Shown: piece after piece, positions 54,622-62,333 of the stretch
How positions within the stretch are numbered: position 1 is the stretch's first letter
Layout: each line of letters starts with the position of its first letter
Assembly: GCF_002846395.1 (NCBI RefSeq)
Contig: NZ_PJMU01000001.1
Span: 806,001-870,000, forward strand
Direction: 5' to 3'
DNA length: 64,000 nucleotides
Source: Pontibacter ramchanderi
GTDB taxonomy: Bacteria > Bacteroidota > Bacteroidia > Cytophagales > Hymenobacteraceae
Notes under the pieces: model-generated
What the model saw: only the letters and a program-made list of their open reading frames with translations
What the model was told of the DNA's origin: nothing
The model's database searches: none
Translations under genes and position numbers: made by a program

Positions 54622-55548
54622 TTAGGCGGCTATTTTATGCTGCTTCAGCAAACAACACTGCTTATACTTAAGCCCACTGCCGCAAGGGCAAGGCTCATTG
54701 CGGCCCAAACGCTTGCCATAAGGGTTGAGCAACTCTCGGAAGTTGATGCGGAAGCGCCTTTTCGGGTTCTGCTTGAAAACCCTGGCAAGCATTTCGTAAA
54801 GACGCGGGTGTTTTTCGGCCAACTGGTCGGGCTTCTCAAAGAAATACTCTGTCACCACGGCAAAAAACTCAGCCTCACTGGTCGCGCCATAATCGTCAAT
54901 GTCGGATTTGCCTTTTTCGATCTGGCTGATCTTGCGGTACATCAGATCCTCCCAGGGCTGCAGCAATTCGTCTGGCAGATAGGCTTTCGGTATCCCGTCG
55001 ATCTCACCATCGGCCTGGTCAAGCATGTGCGCAAACTCGTGTATACCTACATTCTTGCGATCAGCCATGTCATTGAAGCCCTGCTCCAGCGCCGGTTTCG
55101 ATAAAGTGACGTAATGGTCGTTCTGAAAAGGGTTCACGCGGCCCAGCACCTCCGATACAGCTTCGTTTTTCTCGTTCTTATACCTGTGGATGCTCCCCGG
55201 AAAAACCAGCACTTCACCCAAATTATGGTATTCCCAATCCTTGAAGCCGAAGATCGGGATAATCGCACTGGCCCCAACCAGTACTTTGGTCGTGTCGTCT
55301 ACTGCTGTGTCTATACCTGTAATGCGCTTCTCGGACACAAAAAGCAGGAGTTTCCGCTCAAAGCGAGCCTTTTCTTCGTCGGTCTTGAGCGTATGGTAGA
55401 AGCCTACCCTATCCTGCAGGATCTTGCGCCACTCAGCCGGAAAACCTTTCTCCAGAATTTGTTTGCGGTAGCGCTCCTTGCGGGTGGCCCACCTATAAAA
55501 GAGCAGCAGCATACCTGCCACCAGTGCGATAAAAAATATGTAACCCAT
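54622..55548 (-). CDS. MtfA-like zinc peptidase with SEC-C tail
   Basis: 308 residues. One N-terminal membrane helix (GYIFFIALVAGMLLLFY), then a DUF980/MtfA-like zincin domain with VGIHEFAHMLDQADGEIDGIP (HExxH about residue 169), preceded by ASAIIPIFGFKDWEYHNLGEVLVFPGSI. The last 25 residues, RLGRNEPCPCGSGLKYKQCC, are a SEC-C zinc-binding motif as in SecA. MtfA regulates the glucose PTS repressor Mlc in E. coli; whether this protein does so is unknown. Probably translated from the same unit as the LuxE-like gene, 34 bases upstream. Confidence 0.88.
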   Translation of the reverse strand: MGYIFFIALVAGMLLLFYRWATRKERYRKQILEKGFPAEWRKILQDRVGFYHTLKTDEEKARFERKLLLFVSEKRITGIDTAVDDTTKVLVGASAIIPIFGFKDWEYHNLGEVLVFPGSIHRYKNEKNEAVSEVLGRVNPFQNDHYVTLSKPALEQGFNDMADRKNVGIHEFAHMLDQADGEIDGIPKAYLPDELLQPWEDLMYRKISQIEKGKSDIDDYGATSEAEFFAVVTEYFFEKPDQLAEKHPRLYEMLARVFKQNPKRRFRINFRELLNPYGKRLGRNEPCPCGSGLKYKQCCLLKQHKIAA

Positions 55549-55582
55549 GGCAAGCTTAAACGGGAGATGGATGTTTTAGATG

Positions 55583-56578
55583 TTAGGCGATCAACAAATT
55601 GCAACCCCGGATGTCGGAATTGTCGAAGCGGCCCAGTACTTCAAAAGTGCCGTCTGGCTTTAACCTGCCTATGTCTTTGGTTTCGATAAAGGCGCAGGAG
55701 TCCACATTGGCCAGGTCGATGACATTGATGCCACCCGAGCGCATGTCCGGTCGGATGTCGAAGGGATCATTGAGGTCGCGGAGAAGCACCTGCAAGGTAT
55801 AGCCGGGGTGGAAAAAGCCGTCGCCCAGCGAATAGGCCTGTGATAGCAGTTCCGTCATGCCATACTCCGAGTGGATCGCCTCTACGCCAAACCCCCTTTT
55901 CAGGTAAGTGTGCAGTTCTTCGCGAATTATCTCCCGGCGCCGACCCTTCATGCCACCGGTTTCCATAATGGTCACATGGCTAAAGTCCTCCTTACCCTGC
56001 AGCTCATCGGCCCAGTCAAGCAAAGCATAGGACACCCCGATCAGCAGTACTTTTTTTCCTTTTTGCTGCGCCGTTTTTACGGTTTGCAGCAGCTGGTCGT
56101 GGTTGCGCAGGTAAAAACCCTCCTCCTGCTGCCCCGACTGCTTTACAAAATAATCGACCATAGCCACGAGCGACGAGCCACCCTGCTCCAGGTACGAGGG
56201 CAGCAAGGCCAGTACCACATAGTCCGTCAGAGGACCGTAAAAATTTTCGAAAATGTGCTGCGTCGTGCGCAGGTATAGGTCCAGGCTGGCAACCTGGTGC
56301 CGGCTGCGGGTCATTTGGGTGGTGCCGCTGCTGTAAAAGGTCACCTCCGGCTCAAATGTTCCAGTCTTCACTTCGTGGGTTTTGAAGAACTCGATGGGTA
56401 GGTATGGGATGTCTTCCAGCCTTGTCACCGTCTTCGGATCACGGCCTAAATGTAGCAGATAGTCACGGTAAACCGGGTTATATGCAGCTTGGTACCTGAA
56501 AAGCGCGAGGGCTGTTTCCTTGAAATCGAAGGGCTGATCAGCCGATAAAAGCTGGAGGTGTCGGGCTTTGAAGTCCAT
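55583..56578 (-). CDS. LuxE/acyl-protein synthetase-like protein
   Basis: 331 residues. An adenylate-forming enzyme resembling LuxE acyl-protein synthetase and the CoA-ligase fold: EVTFYSSGTTQMTRSRH is the phosphate-binding P-loop, and HSEYGMTELLSQAY and VIDLANVDSCAFIETKDIGRL follow. LuxE activates fatty acids as acyl-AMP and transfers them to a protein. In non-luminous Bacteroidota the substrate is unknown. Overlapping operon with the MtfA-like peptidase downstream. Confidence 0.85.
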   Translation of the reverse strand: MDFKARHLQLLSADQPFDFKETALALFRYQAAYNPVYRDYLLHLGRDPKTVTRLEDIPYLPIEFFKTHEVKTGTFEPEVTFYSSGTTQMTRSRHQVASLDLYLRTTQHIFENFYGPLTDYVVLALLPSYLEQGGSSLVAMVDYFVKQSGQQEEGFYLRNHDQLLQTVKTAQQKGKKVLLIGVSYALLDWADELQGKEDFSHVTIMETGGMKGRRREIIREELHTYLKRGFGVEAIHSEYGMTELLSQAYSLGDGFFHPGYTLQVLLRDLNDPFDIRPDMRSGGINVIDLANVDSCAFIETKDIGRLKPDGTFEVLGRFDNSDIRGCNLLIA

Positions 56579-56652
56579 CCAAATTATTTATAACAATTCC
56601 TGTATCTGTTCGTTTGATTTAGTAAATTTAGCTTCATTTTCTGAGATCCCAC

Positions 56653-57264
56653 ATGAGATACATGCTAAAGTATGCTCCGGCCGGCCTGTTATTGCTGCTT
56701 GCCCTTAGCTCCTGCCGCAAAGAACCTGTCTATGACGCCGTGCCTGAGATTGAATTCAGACGCGTGGAGCAGTACCATTTTGTGGATACCCCCTTCCCTC
56801 AGAGACCAGATATTACCTCTTTACGCGACTCCCTGGTGTTGGTGATTGGCTTCAAAGACGGCGACGGCAACCTGGGCCTCTCCAGCAGCCGCGATTCCGA
56901 AGACTTTCAGCCTCCTTTCAACGAGGGCTCGCAGTACGAGCAGAATTTCCATACGGTGATGTACATCAAGGTAGAGGACCCGAATAACCCGGGTAACTCC
57001 CGATTCGAGCCTTACCCTTTCCCGGTTCCCGGCTTCCAGTTCTCAGGCCGTTTCCAGCGCCTGTCTGCCGACGATCGCCCGGAGCCGCTCGAGGGCGAGA
57101 TCAAATACAGTATCAATGAGATCAACGCATCCGAATTCCCATTGCTCCGGCCCGGCACGGTCATCAAATTCGATATTTACATCTACGACCGCACCAAGCC
57201 GGTGCCCAATCGCAGCAATATTGTGACGACAGATGAGATCACCTTGTTCCAGTCTGGTGGTTGA
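56653..57264 (+). CDS. Putative lipoprotein, unknown
   Basis: 203 residues. Lipobox GLLLLLALSSCRKEP anchors it at Cys about 21. The mature part is beta-rich with a DGDGNLGLSSSRDSEDF turn (about residue 76) that resembles a calcium-binding loop, and ends with KFDIYIYDRTKPVPNRS. Similar single-domain lipoproteins with GFKDGDGNLG occur in Bacteroidota; no function is assigned. Confidence 0.78.
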   Translation: MRYMLKYAPAGLLLLLALSSCRKEPVYDAVPEIEFRRVEQYHFVDTPFPQRPDITSLRDSLVLVIGFKDGDGNLGLSSSRDSEDFQPPFNEGSQYEQNFHTVMYIKVEDPNNPGNSRFEPYPFPVPGFQFSGRFQRLSADDRPEPLEGEIKYSINEINASEFPLLRPGTVIKFDIYIYDRTKPVPNRSNIVTTDEITLFQSGG

Positions 57265-57273
57265 TCGGTTCAC

Positions 57274-57337
57274 GATGCTATAAAAAGTGTGAGGCCCTGT
57301 ATCGTTTGGTACAGGGCCTCACTCTTTTTATAGCATC
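57274..57337. terminator. Very long (28-bp) bidirectional terminator
   Basis: Left arm starts at GATGCTATAAAAAGTGTGAG (57274) and its complement ends at 57337, one mismatch in 28 pairs, eight-base loop (57302-57309). It lies between convergent genes. Confidence 0.87.
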
Positions 57338-57343
57338 CTACGC

Positions 57344-59752
57344 TTAGTAGATCGTCGGATAAGCTTTTGGATCGGCCTCGTGCATGATCTCGTAAACCGC
57401 CTCAAATACGTCCTCCGGGTTTGGCTTAGAGAAGTAATCGCCATCAGAAGAGTATGGCGGTCGGTGCGCGTGCGCGGACAGGCACTGTGGCTTGGAGTCA
57501 AGGTAACGCCAGGCACCCTGCTCATCCACTACCTGCTGCATCATAAAGGCTGTTGCTCCACCCGGTACGTCTTCGTCAGCAAACAGCACACGGTTGGTCT
57601 TGCGGATCGAGTCGGTGATCATGTGCTCCAGGTCAAACGGCAACAGCGACTGCACATCAATTACCTCGGCAGAAATACCAAACTCCTCCAATTGGCGGGC
57701 AGCTTCCATCACGATGCGGCACATAGAGCCGTAGGTCACGATCGTAATATCAGTACCTTCCTTCAGCACTTCCGGCTTGCCCAGTGGCACTGTAAATTCC
57801 CCTACGTTGCTCGGTATACGCTCCTTCAGGCGATAGCCGTTTAAGCATTCGATCACAAGCGCCGGCTCGTCAGACTTGAGCAGGGTATTGTAGAAACCTG
57901 CGGCCTGTGTCATGTCACGCGGCACCAGCACGTGCATCCCACGGATGCTGTGCAGGATCATGCCGATCGGAGAACCAGAGTGCCAGATACCTTCCAGACG
58001 GTGACCGCGGGTACGCACGATCAACGGGGCCTTCTGGCCTCCTTTGGTGCGGTACTGCAAGCAGGCCACGTCATCAGACAAGATCTGGATGGCATATAAT
58101 AAGTAGTCGAGGTACTGGATTTCGGTGATCGGACGCAGGCCACGCAGGGCAGCGCCTATACCTTGGCCGATGATCGTGCACTCGCGTATACCTGTGTCGG
58201 TTACGCGCAGCTCGCCGTGTCTCTCCTGCAAGCCGGCAAAGGCCTGGTTCACATCCCCGATGCGGCCTACGTCTTCACCGATGGCGAACACACGCGGGTC
58301 GCGGGCCAGCATGGCATCGAAGCAGGCCTGCAACACCTCACGGCCGTCCACAATAGGGGCGTCCTCGGCAAATTCAGGCTTGATCTCCTCTACCAGCAAA
58401 GCCGCCTCTTCAGATTGGCTGTATAAATAAGAGTTGAAGCGATCCGTATTCTCACCCATGGCCTGTTCGAGCCAACCTACCAGCTCACGCTTGGCCTGGT
58501 TGTTTTCGTCGCGCACATAGCGTAACACCTTGCGTACCGCCCTTACTGCATCGCTACGGATTGGCGTTGAGGTTTTGCGAAGTTCTTCGGTGATGGTGGC
58601 AATTTCGGTGATGTGCTCGCTGGCAGCCGCCAGGTTGTCCATCAGTTTCAGCGCTTCCTCGTGGTCAGCCTTGATGCTGTCGGCAAAAGCGGCCCAGGCG
58701 GCAGAGCGAGCCTGACGCACGGCTTCCTTCGCTTCGTTTTCGATCTGATCGAGTTGCTCTGCAGTACCTACCCCATTGTGGAGCATCCACTCACGCATCT
58801 TCAGCAGACAGTCGTATTCTGCTTCCCAGGCCAGGCGGTCTTTAGACTTGTAGCGCTCGTGCGAGCCAGAGGTAGAGTGCCCCTGTGGTTGGGTCACCTC
58901 CTCAACGTGTATCAATACCGGCACATGCTCTTCGCGGCATACCTTCACGGCTGCTTCGTATGTTTCGCACAGGGCGGCGTAGTCCCATCCTTTCACTTTA
59001 AATATCTCGTAGCCCTGCTCCTCGCGGCTGTTGCGCTGGAAACCGGCCAGAATCTCAGATATGCTGCCTTTGGTGGTCTGGTACTCGGCTGGCACTGAAA
59101 TACCGTAGCCATCGTCCCACACCGACACCAACATCGGCACCTGCAGCACACCGGCCGCATTGATGGCCTCGAAGAACATACCTTCTGAGGTAGAAGCGTT
59201 GCCGATCGTACCGAAAGCCACTTCGTTGCCATGCACCGAAAACTGCTGCATATTGTGCAGGTCAGGGTTTTGGCGGTAGAGTTTCGAGGCATAGGCAAGG
59301 CCTACTAAGCGCGGCATCTGCGATGCGGTTGGCGAAATGTCAGAGCTGGAGTTTTTCTGCTCCATCAGGTTCTTCCAGTTGCCCTCCTCGTCGAGCAGGC
59401 GGGTGCCGAAGTGTCCGTTCATGGCGCGGCCGGCTGTAGATGGCTCGGCCTCTACGTCGGTATGGGCATATAACTGTGCAAAGTATTGCTGTAGCGTTAG
59501 TTCGCCAATGGCAAACATAAAGGTCTGGTCGCGGTAATAGCCCGAGCGAAAATCGCCATTCTGGAAAAACTTGGCCATGGCCAGTTGCGCTACTTCCTTG
59601 CCGTCGCCGAATATACCAAACTTGGCTTTGCCCATGAACACCTCCTTGCGGCCGGCAAGGCTGGCATGGCGGCTTTCCCACGCAATGCGGTAATCGTTAA
59701 GTATTTCCTGGGTGCTTAGTCGTTGAGTAATAGATGCTTCAGCAGTTTGCAT
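57344..59752 (-). CDS. Fused alpha/beta E1 2-oxoacid dehydrogenase
   Basis: 802 residues from ATG 59752 (MQTAEASITQRL). Thiamine-diphosphate dehydrogenase with both E1 chains in one protein. Residues about 25-360 are the alpha type: YYRDQTFMFAIGELTLQQYFAQLY, GHFGTRLL and the cofactor region AFGTIGNASTSEGMFFEAIN. Residues about 470-802 are beta type: GREVLQACFDAML, GEDVGRIGDVNQAF, FGDVN-like TGIRECTIIGQGIGAALRGLRPI and AGFYNTLLKSDEPALVIECLN. It resembles branched-chain/pyruvate E1 enzymes; no E2 or E3 gene is adjacent. Substrate not certain. Confidence 0.92.
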   Translation of the reverse strand: MQTAEASITQRLSTQEILNDYRIAWESRHASLAGRKEVFMGKAKFGIFGDGKEVAQLAMAKFFQNGDFRSGYYRDQTFMFAIGELTLQQYFAQLYAHTDVEAEPSTAGRAMNGHFGTRLLDEEGNWKNLMEQKNSSSDISPTASQMPRLVGLAYASKLYRQNPDLHNMQQFSVHGNEVAFGTIGNASTSEGMFFEAINAAGVLQVPMLVSVWDDGYGISVPAEYQTTKGSISEILAGFQRNSREEQGYEIFKVKGWDYAALCETYEAAVKVCREEHVPVLIHVEEVTQPQGHSTSGSHERYKSKDRLAWEAEYDCLLKMREWMLHNGVGTAEQLDQIENEAKEAVRQARSAAWAAFADSIKADHEEALKLMDNLAAASEHITEIATITEELRKTSTPIRSDAVRAVRKVLRYVRDENNQAKRELVGWLEQAMGENTDRFNSYLYSQSEEAALLVEEIKPEFAEDAPIVDGREVLQACFDAMLARDPRVFAIGEDVGRIGDVNQAFAGLQERHGELRVTDTGIRECTIIGQGIGAALRGLRPITEIQYLDYLLYAIQILSDDVACLQYRTKGGQKAPLIVRTRGHRLEGIWHSGSPIGMILHSIRGMHVLVPRDMTQAAGFYNTLLKSDEPALVIECLNGYRLKERIPSNVGEFTVPLGKPEVLKEGTDITIVTYGSMCRIVMEAARQLEEFGISAEVIDVQSLLPFDLEHMITDSIRKTNRVLFADEDVPGGATAFMMQQVVDEQGAWRYLDSKPQCLSAHAHRPPYSSDGDYFSKPNPEDVFEAVYEIMHEADPKAYPTIY

Positions 59753-59860
59753 GTTTTGTCTGTAAAAGCTTATTATGGAATTTCTCTTCAAAAGTACAGA
59801 TTATTAGCCTAAAATCAAATCCGGTGCGCCGGGCTAATGGGCAGGCACCAAGGGGCGAGC

Positions 59861-59892
59861 TTGTCTTTTTGTCAATATTTTTTATATCTTTG
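59861..59892 (+). promoter_or_regulatory. Promoter of the DUF1573 gene
   Basis: TTG (59861-59863), 21-base spacer, TATCTTTG (59885-59892), full TAnnTTTG match; about 46-base leader to the ATG at 59945. Confidence 0.6.
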
Positions 59893-59944
59893 TTTGTTTG
59901 CATATCCCCTTTTTATAAGTCGCAAAATTTCTTTAATTCGCAGT

Positions 59945-60727
59945 ATGAACAGAAAATTTTACTTACTCACGGTACTTAGCCTGCTTTTGGCCGGTTTTAC
60001 AGCCCAGGCGCAGGGCGAGCTCAAATTTGAAAAAGAGACACATGATTTTGGTACGTTTGCCGAAGGTGTGATCGCTTCCTATGAATTTGTAGTGAAGAAC
60101 GTAGGCGACAAGCCTGTGGTTATTGCGCAGGTACAGCCATCTTGCGGATGCACCACGCCGGAGTGGACCAAAGACCCGATCATGCCGGGCAAAACAGGCG
60201 TGATTAAGGCCATGTACAACAGCAATGGCCGTCCGGGACCGTTCCACAAGTCTATTTCCGTAGTGTCTAATGCTGCCACGCCACACGCCGTAATCTTCAT
60301 TAAAGGCGAGGTGGGACCAAAAGATTTAAAAACTGAGTACACGCCGGAACAAAAAGCAAATTCGCCGCGTTTGGCTGTTGGAACTACTTCACACAGCTTC
60401 GGCAAACTTGAAAAAGGACAAAAAGCAGTGGCTAAGTTCACAATCAAAAACACAGGTCGGCAGGACCTGGTGGTGCAGGGTGTGAAGGCAAACTGCAACT
60501 GCGTAAGCTACAAAGTTTCGCAGCCAGCATTAAAACCAGGACAGCAGGCAACTTTGGAACTAACCTATATTCCTACAATGTTAAAGGAGCAAAATGAGGT
60601 AGTAACCATCGTTTCGAATGATATCGTTATGCCAGACCTGAAGCTCACGCTGAAGGCAACTGTAGTAGAGAGTCTGGCTCAAAAGAATATGTTAAGGGAG
60701 GGCAGTCAGCCGGTACCTTTCAGATAG
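59945..60727 (+). CDS. Secreted DUF1573 protein, two repeats
   Basis: 260 residues from ATG 59945. Signal peptide MNRKFYLLTVLSLLLAGFTAQA. Two DUF1573 (MSP/ASPM-like Ig) repeats: the first begins at HDFGTFAEGVIASYEFVVKN with QPSCGCTTPEW, the second at HSFGKLEKGQKAVAKFTIKN with KANCNCVSYKV. CxCT-type cysteine pairs are typical. Repeats are periplasmic or surface in Bacteroidota; function unknown. Very well supported promoter upstream and terminator downstream. Confidence 0.93.
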   Translation: MNRKFYLLTVLSLLLAGFTAQAQGELKFEKETHDFGTFAEGVIASYEFVVKNVGDKPVVIAQVQPSCGCTTPEWTKDPIMPGKTGVIKAMYNSNGRPGPFHKSISVVSNAATPHAVIFIKGEVGPKDLKTEYTPEQKANSPRLAVGTTSHSFGKLEKGQKAVAKFTIKNTGRQDLVVQGVKANCNCVSYKVSQPALKPGQQATLELTYIPTMLKEQNEVVTIVSNDIVMPDLKLTLKATVVESLAQKNMLREGSQPVPFR

Positions 60728-60755
60728 TTTTTTTCATAGTTTTATTTTGTACTAA

Positions 60756-60783
60756 TGGCAGTGATTCTATCACTGCCTTTTTT
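60756..60783 (+). terminator. Intrinsic terminator
   Basis: GGCAGTGAT (60757-60765), three-base loop, ATCACTGCC (60769-60777), then six Ts. Confidence 0.88.
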
Positions 60784-61000
60784 CATTTTATACCTGGCTG
60801 CCAAAACCTCGCAGCGTAGCAGGGTCCAATTTGCAGGTATACCGCTGGTGAAGTGCCTGCCCCAGACGGCACTACACCAGTTCCCAATTATCCGTCGGCC
60901 TTTACCCCTCCTCAAAGCCCTCAAGATCAGACAGCTGCAAATGTTCTCACATTGTTGCAGCAGGTTTTGTGTTTAGCCTTTTATTTCAAGATAGTTATGG

Positions 61001-61008
61001 TATATTTG
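61001..61008 (+). promoter_or_regulatory. Candidate -7 box of ald
   Basis: TATATTTG at 61001-61008, full match to TAnnTTTG, about 41 bases before the ATG. No good -33 TTG at the expected distance. Confidence 0.5.
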
Positions 61009-61048
61009 CGCAGCTTTTCCAATAACTAATACTATAAGAAATAACGAC

Positions 61049-62161
61049 ATGATTATTGGTGTTCCAAAGGAAATCAAGAATAACGAAAACCGCGTAGGCG
61101 TAACTCCTGCCGGCGTGGTGGAACTGGTGCGCAATGGCCACACCGTGTATGTACAGGCTACCGCCGGCGAAGGCAGCGGTTTCCCGGATGAAATGTATAC
61201 GCAGGCCGGCGCTACGATCCTGCCAAGCATTGAGGAGGTATACGGCATTGCGGAGATGATCATCAAAGTGAAAGAGCCGATCGAGTCAGAGTACAACCTG
61301 ATCAAAGAAGACCAGCTGCTGTTCACTTACTTCCACTTTGCCTCTCATGAGCCCCTTACCAATGCCATGATAGAGCGCAAGGCGGTTTGCCTTTCTTACG
61401 AAACGGTGGAGCGCGCTGACAGAAGCTTGCCACTGCTGGTGCCTATGTCAGAAGTAGCTGGTCGTATGTCTATTCAGGAAGGTGCCAAATACCTGGAAAA
61501 ACCACTGAAAGGCCGTGGCATTCTGCTGGGTGGCGTACCGGGTGTGCGTCCTGCCAAAGTAATGATCCTGGGTGGTGGTATAGTAGGTACCAACGCAGCC
61601 AAAATGGCCGCAGGTATGGGTGCCGACGTAACAATCCTGGACACGAACCTGGCCCGTCTGCGTTACCTGGATGATATCATGCCTGCCAACGTGAACACGT
61701 TCATGTCGAACGAGTACAATATCCGTGAACTGCTTCCTACCCATGACCTGATCATCGGTGCCGTGCTGATCCCGGGTGCGAAAGCCCCTCGCCTGATCAC
61801 GCGCGACATGCTGAAAGATATGCGTCCGGGTACAGTAGTGGTTGACGTTGCCGTTGACCAGGGTGGTTGCATTGAGACCTGCAAGCCGACTACACACGAG
61901 AACCCAACTTACATTATCGACGATGTGGTGCACTACTGCGTGGCCAACATGCCAGGTGCCGTGCCTTATACTTCTACACTGGCGCTTACCAACGCAACAC
62001 TGCCTTATGCGATACAGATCGCGAACAAAGGCTGGAAGAAAGCTTGCGCTGACAGCGAGGAGTTGAAAAAAGGTCTGAACGTAGTACACGGCAAAGTGGT
62101 TTACAAAGGTGTGGCAGAGGCCTTCAACCTGGAGTATACCCCGGTTGATTCTATCCTCTAA
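61049..62161 (+). CDS. ald: Alanine dehydrogenase
   Basis: 370 residues, normal for Ald. NAD-linked interconversion of alanine and pyruvate plus ammonia. Landmarks: MIIGVPKEIKNNENRVGVTPAGV at the start, LLFTYFHFASHEPL with the catalytic His (about 95), GVPGVRPAKVMILGGGIVGTNAAKMAAGMGADVTILDTN as the Rossmann loop, and VDVAVDQGGCIETCKPTTH. Monocistronic between its own promoter and terminator; supplies nitrogen and carbon metabolism. Confidence 0.95.
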   Translation: MIIGVPKEIKNNENRVGVTPAGVVELVRNGHTVYVQATAGEGSGFPDEMYTQAGATILPSIEEVYGIAEMIIKVKEPIESEYNLIKEDQLLFTYFHFASHEPLTNAMIERKAVCLSYETVERADRSLPLLVPMSEVAGRMSIQEGAKYLEKPLKGRGILLGGVPGVRPAKVMILGGGIVGTNAAKMAAGMGADVTILDTNLARLRYLDDIMPANVNTFMSNEYNIRELLPTHDLIIGAVLIPGAKAPRLITRDMLKDMRPGTVVVDVAVDQGGCIETCKPTTHENPTYIIDDVVHYCVANMPGAVPYTSTLALTNATLPYAIQIANKGWKKACADSEELKKGLNVVHGKVVYKGVAEAFNLEYTPVDSIL

Positions 62162-62189
62162 TCAAGGTATAAACCTGCTGGTCTAAACG

Positions 62190-62228
62190 GAGCGCCTTCC
62201 TGATCTGATCGGGAAGGCGCTCTTGTTT
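62190..62228 (+). terminator. ald terminator
   Basis: Perfect 11-bp stem GAGCGCCTTCC (62190-62200) / GGAAGGCGCTC (62212-62222), then TTGTTTT. Confidence 0.85.
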
Positions 62229-62259
62229 TGGCCATTTACCAAAAGCGCACCAATTTCAG

Positions 62260-62267
62260 TATCTTTG
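62260..62267 (+). promoter_or_regulatory. Candidate -7 box of the sulfatase-like gene
   Basis: TATCTTTG at 62260-62267, full TAnnTTTG match, 67 bases before the ATG at 62334. The -33 region is weak. Confidence 0.45.
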
Positions 62268-62333
62268 TGTTTTAATCCTGGTCTGCTCCATCCAAAGCGG
62301 CCGCCTCATTACCAAGACTCTGTAATCTGACTG

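Larger units (their letters stand above)
60728..61048. other. Spacer with terminator and ald promoter
   Basis: 321 bases. Contains the terminator at 60756 and the promoter at 61001. The stretch from 60780 to 60975 holds a low-quality frame and two AGGTATA-type motifs; no gene supported. Confidence 0.5.
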
